Source: JAJAZB01 sp964244295 (GTDB taxonomy: Bacteria > Bacteroidota > Bacteroidia > Cytophagales > Spirosomataceae). Taken from it: a DNA stretch of 64,000 nt. The stretch is from NCBI GenBank assembly GCA_964244295.1, contig CAXTIG010000011.1:100546-164545 (forward strand). Direction: 5' to 3'. A program made the translations under genes and the position numbers. Below are positions 59,335 to 64,000 of this stretch, piece after piece (positions within the stretch are counted from its first letter, which is position 1; each line of letters opens with the position of its first letter). The notes under the pieces were generated by a model. It saw only the letters and a program-made list of their open reading frames with translations. It was not told where the DNA came from and searched no databases.

Positions 59335-60252
59335 CTACACGTTAAACGGTGAATACTCCACGAAAGCCCACTCGATGCCACGCAGGCTGGCCTGCCGCCG
59401 CCAGGATTCGACGTGGAACCGCCAGCGGCGACCCGTGCCGCCGGTGTCGTCGGCCTCATCGGTCGGCCCGAAAAGCAGGTCGGCCCGGCCGCTGAGTTGC
59501 AGGGTTTCGCTCCTTTCAAAATCGACGAAAAGCAACCCGGCCCTGGGATTGACCGTCAGGTTCCCCAGCGTGTTGAACAGGCTGTTGCCGGTGTAATCGG
59601 GAATCAGCAGCGTTTGGGCGTTTTCGACCCGCACAAAACCCGGCTTGCCGCCCCGGTGGGAGGCATCGACGTGCTCGGCGTCGTGGGCGCTGCCCACAAA
59701 AAACGTGTCGGCCCCGCCAATCCAGCCGCTTAGTTCGAAGCTCAGTTCGGTGCCCGTAAGCGTGGGTGCAGCGGGCAATCCTTTGGGCGCGGTCACCTCG
59801 ATTTCGCGCCGTTGGATGTAACGGGGGCACAGCGGAAACGCCTCGCCGACCGTGAGTAGGAGGTCGCTCCCGGCGGCCTCCAACCGACCGTTGAGCCGCA
59901 ACCGCCGCCGCGAACTCAGTTCGATAAACAACAACCCCACGACGGGGTGCCGGGCGATGTTGCTCCAGAAAATATCATCGCGGGCGGAGACGAGTAAATC
60001 GGGGTTCAGCCGAACCAGCGAGGGCGTTTCGGCCAACACAAAGTGGGGTTTCCCCGCCAGCAGCGAAGTCCAGATATTCTGGTCGGCGTCGAGACTACTG
60101 GCCACGACCATCGGCTGTTTGTCGACGAAGTTGAGGGCACCCTTGGGAATGCGGTCGGTGATGACCTGGCCGTTGCGCCGGGCCATCTGGTCTTCGCCGA
60201 CGTTGGCCTGCACGGCCAATTCGCCGGGGTGGAAAGGGCTGGTTACGTTCAT
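59335..60252 (-). CDS. Pyridoxamine 5'-phosphate oxidase-like flavoprotein
   Basis: A protein of 305 residues from the ATG at 60252. It contains split-barrel FMN-binding signatures twice, as in fused PNPOx-like proteins: FVDKQPMVVASSLDADQNIW near the N-terminus and NLTVNPRAGLLFVDFERSETLQLSG near the C-terminus. These proteins often precede a 2Fe-2S reductase gene, as here. A soluble FMN reductase function is likely; the substrate is unknown. Confidence 0.85.
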   Translation of the reverse strand: MNVTSPFHPGELAVQANVGEDQMARRNGQVITDRIPKGALNFVDKQPMVVASSLDADQNIWTSLLAGKPHFVLAETPSLVRLNPDLLVSARDDIFWSNIARHPVVGLLFIELSSRRRLRLNGRLEAAGSDLLLTVGEAFPLCPRYIQRREIEVTAPKGLPAAPTLTGTELSFELSGWIGGADTFFVGSAHDAEHVDASHRGGKPGFVRVENAQTLLIPDYTGNSLFNTLGNLTVNPRAGLLFVDFERSETLQLSGRADLLFGPTDEADDTGGTGRRWRFHVESWRRQASLRGIEWAFVEYSPFNV

Positions 60253-60318
60253 GGTTGGAACCAGGGAAAATCTGTGAAAACCACCGGGTCGGGGCATACT
60301 CCGACCCGGTGGGCCGGT

Positions 60319-60681
60319 TCAGAACGTGATAATCTGGTAGCCGTCCTGTTGCAATTTCACAAAACTGGGCAGGCCCGTGGTACCCGGCACGGCGTTGGTC
60401 GTGACCAGGTCATAGCCCGACGGGTTGGCCCCGAAGGCATCGACGCAGCCGCAGGAAACGCCCTGGATTTTGTCTTCGACGGCGTTGAACAGCGCGTGGA
60501 AGGGGTTTTCGGCTTTTTTGAGTTCGGCGGGCCAGCGCGTGCCCGCGCCCTGGAAAAGGATGGAGACCTCTTCGCCCGCTTGTTTGAAATCGTAGGCGGC
60601 GGCCAAGGCGTTGAACAGTTTGCCGTTGGCGTCGTCGGTGCCCGCGTGGGGGTCGGAGAGAATAATCAGCGCGGTTTTCAT
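60319..60681 (-). CDS. DsrE/F-like small protein
   Basis: A protein of 120 residues from the ATG at 60681 (MKTALIILSDPHAG). The fold pattern fits the DsrE/DsrF-like family: IILSDPHAGTDDANGKLFNAL, EEVSILFQGAGTRWPAEL, and a Cys pair in GVSCGCVDAFG. DsrE-like proteins carry sulfur on a conserved Cys. It is the first gene of the operon and lies 45 bp downstream of a TetR-type operator. Confidence 0.8.
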   Translation of the reverse strand: MKTALIILSDPHAGTDDANGKLFNALAAAYDFKQAGEEVSILFQGAGTRWPAELKKAENPFHALFNAVEDKIQGVSCGCVDAFGANPSGYDLVTTNAVPGTTGLPSFVKLQQDGYQIITF

Positions 60682-60725
60682 GCGATTGGAATTGGTTTTT
60701 GGTGAAAAAAAGAAAAACAAATTTT

Positions 60726-60739
60726 ACCGGACGTTCGGC
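60726..60739. promoter_or_regulatory. TetR operator P1 (ACCGGACGTTCGGC)
   Basis: A near-palindrome of the form ACCGnnCGnnCGGy, 45 bp upstream of the DsrE-like gene. It matches the site at 61374-61387 before the TetR gene. Confidence 0.68.
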
Positions 60740-60782
60740 AAAAATTTTAGCCACAAGTCACCCTTGTTCTCGAAGGGGTGAC

Positions 60783-61349
60783 TTACTTTTTGGTTGAAAA
60801 ATCTTTTTTGATTTCGTTCAGCGCCTGCCGGAACAACTCGGGTTGGCCGAGGGTTTGGGAAAGAATCAGGACGCCCTGCACCCGAACGACGACCCCTTGC
60901 GCCAGCCGCTTTGCCTCGGCTTCGGGCTTGCCCAAATCGAGGGCCAACCGGGTGAAGCCCCGAATCCAACCCCCGAAAATACCGGCGATTTGCTCCCGAA
61001 ACAGCGAAGCCGCCGCGCCGAGCGACAAAGCCCGCAGCACGCAACCGAGCTGCCCCCCGTCGTAGAGCGCATCGATGGCCGCCAGCACGGTTTTCAGGCG
61101 GTCGGCGGGTGGCGTCGAGGAGTCAAGCAGGACATCGACGATGCCGGTCTGGCTCGAAGCGTCGATGAAATCGAGTACGGCTTTCGCCATGGCCTGCTTG
61201 CCTTGAGGAAAGCGGTGGTACAAACTGGCTTTCTGCAAACCCGTGGCCTGGGCAAGCTGGGCCATCGAAGCCCCATCGTAGCCCACCGACCGAAAAATGG
61301 TCAGCAGTTTATCGATTACCACGTCGTGCATCACTTTTACGGAAGCCAT
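60783..61349 (-). CDS. TetR/AcrR family repressor of the DsrE-PNPOx-reductase operon
   Basis: A protein of 188 residues from the ATG at 61349 (MASVKVMHDVVIDKLL). The N-terminal HTH reads GYDGASMAQLAQATGLQKASLYHRFPQGKQAM. The C-terminal domain resembles TetR_C_11-like regulators, with ALYDGGQLGCVLRALSLG including a Cys that might sense electrophiles or quinones (inference). It is upstream of the operon on the same strand, with matching operators before both units. Confidence 0.9.
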   Translation of the reverse strand: MASVKVMHDVVIDKLLTIFRSVGYDGASMAQLAQATGLQKASLYHRFPQGKQAMAKAVLDFIDASSQTGIVDVLLDSSTPPADRLKTVLAAIDALYDGGQLGCVLRALSLGAAASLFREQIAGIFGGWIRGFTRLALDLGKPEAEAKRLAQGVVVRVQGVLILSQTLGQPELFRQALNEIKKDFSTKK

Positions 61350-61373
61350 CGGATTGCTGTGTTTGTGGCTGAA

Positions 61374-61387
61374 ACCGACCGTTCGGT
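61374..61387. promoter_or_regulatory. TetR operator P2 (ACCGACCGTTCGGT)
   Basis: A palindrome-like site 24 bp upstream of the TetR ATG. On the other strand it reads ACCGAACGGTCGGT. It shares the ACCGnnCGnnCGGy pattern with 60726-60739, consistent with autoregulation. Confidence 0.7.
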
Positions 61388-61434
61388 AAAGAAAGTTCGG
61401 AGAGTATCGATTTTTTTTCCGCCGCACCCTTCAA

Positions 61435-61890
61435 TCACGGCTTGCCTGGGGGTGATTCCGTGCTGGCACGCCTACCCGCCCGCTCGCGCAGTTTCTGAGC
61501 AGTGACAATTCGCCCCAATTGAGCCAGGTCGAGGCCGTCGATGGGGCGTTTGACGTGCTGACTCCGAATGGCCTCGAATTCGGCCTGAATGCCCTCGTAT
61601 CCTTTTTCCTGCGGGTAGGCCACGGCCACGAGCAGGTTCCAGTCGCCGGGCGCTTTCTCGCCCGCGTCCAGGAGTTTGTACTCGGTCATCAGCCCGCGTC
61701 GGGTGGCGACGCTGTCCATCGCGAACCAGTTTTGCCGGATAAATTGCGCCAGCCGCTCGTGCTGACCGGGCAGCGAACGGAGGTAGGTAAATTCCCAGAC
61801 GACCGTCTTTTGCCCCGCCGGGATTGATTGCGCCCAACTGCGGGTCGGGAGCGGTGCGCTCAGCCCGATTAAAAAAATTGTCTTTTTCAT
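61435..61890 (-). CDS. Small exported protein, function unknown
   Basis: A protein of 151 residues from the ATG at 61890, which opens a signal peptide (MKKTIFLIGLSAPLPTRSWAQ). The mature part begins VVWEFTYLRSLPGQHERLAQF, has NWFAMDSVATRRGLMTEYKLL and WNLLVAVAYPQEKGYEGIQAEFEAI, and ends in a charged Pro/Ser-rich tail. This resembles dimeric alpha-beta-barrel (EthD/NIPSNAP-like) periplasmic proteins of Bacteroidota, but I do not recognise a named family. It lies downstream of and divergent from the MBL gene. Confidence 0.72.
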   Translation of the reverse strand: MKKTIFLIGLSAPLPTRSWAQSIPAGQKTVVWEFTYLRSLPGQHERLAQFIRQNWFAMDSVATRRGLMTEYKLLDAGEKAPGDWNLLVAVAYPQEKGYEGIQAEFEAIRSQHVKRPIDGLDLAQLGRIVTAQKLRERAGRRASTESPPGKP

Positions 61891-62052
61891 TCGCTCGTCG
61901 GTTCGTTTTCCCAAAAGTAGGATTCTTCGCCGGGCAACGCCAAGGGCAGGATCAGGCGTGGCCGAACCGCGTTGACCGAACCCTGCACCCGACCACGCTT
62001 TCAGCAAATCCCCCGCCTTCTAATCCCTGGCTTCCGCAAAAAAAATTCGCCC

Positions 62053-62060
62053 TACCTTTG
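62053..62060 (+). promoter_or_regulatory. Possible Bacteroidota -7 box (TACCTTTG)
   Basis: TACCTTTG matches the consensus TAnnTTTG. It lies 24 bp upstream of the MBL gene ATG, which is a normal leader length. No clear -33 element was seen. The rest of the 61891-62084 gap shows nothing else. Confidence 0.4.
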
Positions 62061-62084
62061 CGGCATATCCGCTCTGACCCCGGC

Positions 62085-62738
62085 ATGATTCAATACCAGG
62101 CTTTCGTTTTCAACGCCCTTTCCGAAAACACCTACGTCCTCTGGGACGACACCCGGCAGGCGGTCATCCTCGACCCCGGTTGCGCCAACGCAGTGGAGCG
62201 CAACGAACTGAAGCGCTTCGTTGAAACCAAATCCCTGACGGTCGTGGGCCTGCTCAACACCCACGGCCACGTCGACCACGTGCTGGGTAATGCCTTCGTG
62301 GCCCGCACGTTCGGGGTCGTGTTGCAATTTCCCGCCGACGACCTGCCCGTGCTGCGGGCAGCGGCGTTTTACGCCCCTCACTACGGCTTTCCCGACTACG
62401 AAGAACTGTTGCCCGAAATCCTGCTCCGCGAGGGCGACTTGGTGCGGTTCGGGGCCTCCGAATTGGAAGTGCTGCTCGTACCCGGCCACGCCCCAGGCCA
62501 TGTGGCGTTTATCAGTCGAACCGAAAACCTGTGTTTCAGCGGCGACGTGCTTTTTCGTGGCAGCATCGGGCGGGCCGATTTACCCGGTGGCGATTACGAA
62601 ACCCTGATGCGCAGCATCCGCAGCAAACTCCTGCCCCTGGGCGATGCCGTGCGCGTTTTTCCCGGCCACGGCCCCGAAACGACCATCGGCCTGGAGCGCC
62701 AGACGAACCCGTTTTTACTCGCCGAAGCTGCCCGATGA
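62085..62738 (+). CDS. MBL-fold hydrolase (glyoxalase II-like)
   Basis: A protein of 217 residues from the ATG at 62085 (MIQYQAFVFNALSENTYVLW). It has the metallo-beta-lactamase metal motifs: THGHVDHVLG, VPGHAPGHVAF, FSGDVLFRGSIGRADL and VFPGHGPETTIG. Cytoplasmic thioester or ester hydrolase of the GloB-like group; substrate not determined. Its stop overlaps the next start as ATGA. Confidence 0.92.
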   Translation: MIQYQAFVFNALSENTYVLWDDTRQAVILDPGCANAVERNELKRFVETKSLTVVGLLNTHGHVDHVLGNAFVARTFGVVLQFPADDLPVLRAAAFYAPHYGFPDYEELLPEILLREGDLVRFGASELEVLLVPGHAPGHVAFISRTENLCFSGDVLFRGSIGRADLPGGDYETLMRSIRSKLLPLGDAVRVFPGHGPETTIGLERQTNPFLLAEAAR

Positions 62739-63499
62739 CCCTCCTCCGGCACCTTCCCAACGCGATGACCTGCGGCAATTTGCTCTGTGGGTGTCTGGGC
62801 ATCTTAGCGGTGTTTCAAGGCAATCCACTCGCCGCCTCGGCGCTGATCGGACTCGCGGCGGTGCTGGATTTTGGCGATGGTTTCGTGGCGCGGGCGCTTC
62901 ACGTGAGTTCGCCCATCGGCAAGGAACTCGACTCGCTGGCCGACGTGGTAACATTCGGCGTGCTGCCCGCCTTTTTGCTGTTTCAGTTGATGGGTGGAAT
63001 TCCCTACGAGTTCAGTCCCGACCCGGCGACAGGCGTTACCCTTAGCAACAAAGCCCTGAGCGGTTCGAGGTGGCTCCCATACTGGGCGTTCGTCGTAGCG
63101 GTTTGTTCGGCGTTGCGTTTGGCAAAATTCAACGTCGATACCCGGCAAACCGACCAGTTCATCGGCGTACCCACGCCCGCTAACGCGCTGGTGGTGGCCG
63201 CGTTTCCGGCCATGCTGGCGTTTCAACCCCACCTGAGCGGCTGGCTTGGCAACCCGTTCGTACTGGCGACGTACAGCGTCGGAATGTCACTGCTGATGGT
63301 TTCTGAATTGCCACTTTTCGCCTTGAAATTCAAAACCTTTGGCTGGCGGGAGAACGAAGTCAAATTTGTTTTCCTGGGCTTGGCGGTGCCGCTGCTGATT
63401 TTGCTCCGGTTTGCGGCGGTGCCGGTTGTCGTTGGTCTTTACATTTTACTGTCGGTGGTCAACAACCTCAACCGGAGAAATCCGCTTCCTAATTCTTAA
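62735..63499 (+). CDS. pssA: CDP-diacylglycerol-serine O-phosphatidyltransferase
   Basis: A 254-residue inner-membrane enzyme making phosphatidylserine, the precursor of phosphatidylethanolamine. The CDP-alcohol phosphatidyltransferase motif DG-x2-AR-x8-G-x3-D-x3-D is complete in FGDGFVARALHVSSPIGKEL followed by DSLAD. Several membrane segments follow (WLPYWAFVVAVCSALRLA, FVFLGLAVPLLILLRFAAVPV). The start at 62735 is 4 bp coupled to the MBL gene. Confidence 0.9.
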   Translation: MTLLRHLPNAMTCGNLLCGCLGILAVFQGNPLAASALIGLAAVLDFGDGFVARALHVSSPIGKELDSLADVVTFGVLPAFLLFQLMGGIPYEFSPDPATGVTLSNKALSGSRWLPYWAFVVAVCSALRLAKFNVDTRQTDQFIGVPTPANALVVAAFPAMLAFQPHLSGWLGNPFVLATYSVGMSLLMVSELPLFALKFKTFGWRENEVKFVFLGLAVPLLILLRFAAVPVVVGLYILLSVVNNLNRRNPLPNS

Positions 63500-63526
63500 T
63501 TTTTAATTCCTAATTCCCAATTGAAA

Positions 63527-63778
63527 ATGACCTTCCTCGCCGACATCACCGTCATGCCCCAGAAAGAAATCCTCGACCCGCAGGGCAAGGCCGTCAAACT
63601 GGGCCTGCACAACCTGGGCATGGACGCCATTGACCACGTTCGCATTGGCAAACACATCACGCTGGAAGTACAAGCCGCCGACCAGTCTGCCGCCGAAACC
63701 CAGGTGCGGGAGGCTTGCGAAAAACTGCTGGCGAATCTGATCATGGAAGAGTTCTCGTTTTCGGTCCGTGAAAAGTGA
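63527..63778 (+). CDS. purS: Phosphoribosylformylglycinamidine synthase subunit PurS
   Basis: An 83-residue protein from the ATG at 63527; a TTG two codons upstream is less likely. The PurS pattern is complete: FLADITVMPQKEILDPQGKA, GMDAIDHVRIGKHITLEVQA and EKLLANLIMEEFSFSV. It bridges PurL and PurQ in purine synthesis to channel ammonia. An AT-rich 27 bp leader precedes it. No purL or purQ is within the window. Confidence 0.95.
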   Translation: MTFLADITVMPQKEILDPQGKAVKLGLHNLGMDAIDHVRIGKHITLEVQAADQSAAETQVREACEKLLANLIMEEFSFSVREK

Positions 63779-63813
63779 GCGTCGGGGTGGAATTTCAGCC
63801 CTCTCTTCTTAAA

Positions 63814-63940
63814 ACTTACGCAACGCCGTCGAAAGTCGCGTACAAACGCCTGTCCCGCAGATTTTCGCAGAAATTGATGGCACTCGTTCTGCGAAAATCT
63901 GCGCTATCTGCGGGAAATTCAAGACTCATCGCACAAGTCT
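63814..63940. repeat. MITE-like element B, copy 2
   Basis: A ~127 bp element with left end ACTTACGCAACG, complementary to the right end of copy 1 at 1767-1896 (CGTTGCGTAAGT). The inner arms are CGCAGATTTTCGCAGA and TCTGCGAAAATCTGCG. It lies downstream of purS and holds no gene; the short open frame through it is a by-product. Confidence 0.75.
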
Positions 63941-64000
63941 TATAAATAATCAGAGAAAGGTTTGCAAATTGATCTGAATAGAATCCAAACGACGCCATCC

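Noticed and set aside
1..64000. tRNA, rRNA, CRISPR arrays, riboswitches and transposase genes
   Set aside because: I saw no convincing cloverleaf, repeat-spacer array, conserved riboswitch core or transposase motif. The repeats found are hairpins and MITE-like elements.

Overview
The window looks like a chromosome segment of a GC-rich Bacteroidota, probably order Cytophagales, near Spirosoma or Larkinella (inference). The grounds are a SusD/RagB lipoprotein beside a SusC-type receptor, an ECF sigma/FecR pair, TonB receptor plus DUF4249, LytTR-type two-component regulation, DUF3570/DUF4266 proteins, weak or absent Shine-Dalgarno sites, and hairpin repeats typical of that phylum. No rRNA, tRNA, CRISPR array or transposase was found.

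Region 1 (1-7.2 kb): a sugar porter cut by the window edge, a phytanoyl-CoA dioxygenase-like protein, and a secreted GH36-like alpha-galactosidase divergent from an AraC regulator. An SDR/Crp gene pair follows, bracketed by the AraC gene tail and a direct-repeat copy of that tail.

Region 2 (7.2-41.8 kb): about 34 kb with every gene on the minus strand. Reading in the transcribed direction from 41.8 kb, it begins with FecI-type sigma, FecR anti-sigma, a SusC receptor broken by a large internal deletion, and an intact SusD. A DUF1553/DUF1501 pair comes next. Then follow secreted carbohydrate-active proteins: GH10 xylanase-like, GH28, a jelly-roll lyase-like protein, a TIM-barrel/SUMF1 fusion, two more pectin-lyase-fold proteins, a phosphotriesterase-like hydrolase, two beta-helix proteins, a TIM-barrel sugar isomerase-like protein, an SGNH hydrolase and a CBM6-like protein. 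The block ends with two GH38-like paralogues flanking a ROK kinase, a DMT permease and a SIS protein. Together this suggests breakdown of a plant cell-wall or gum polysaccharide, then uptake and phosphorylation of the sugars.

Region 3 (41.9-46 kb): a sulfur operon with a Crp/Fnr regulator, a TauE/SafE exporter, an MBL-double-rhodanese protein and two YeeE/YedE half-transporters.

Region 4 (46-55.3 kb): a TonB receptor with a DUF4249 lipoprotein, a LytS/LytTR two-component pair, and a cluster of outer-membrane protein, thioredoxin, ApbE, DUF4266 and DUF3570 that looks like an extracytoplasmic redox or flavinylation module.

Region 5 (55.3-64 kb): an SDR/DoxX operon with a TetR gene, and a second TetR gene with an operon of DsrE-like protein, PNPOx-like flavoprotein, ferredoxin reductase, deaminase and NTF2-like protein. 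Each TetR system has a matching pair of palindromic operators. The end carries a secreted small protein, an MBL hydrolase, phosphatidylserine synthase and PurS.

Long hairpin repeats and two families of MITE-like elements lie in the intergenic gaps, mostly just downstream of stop codons.
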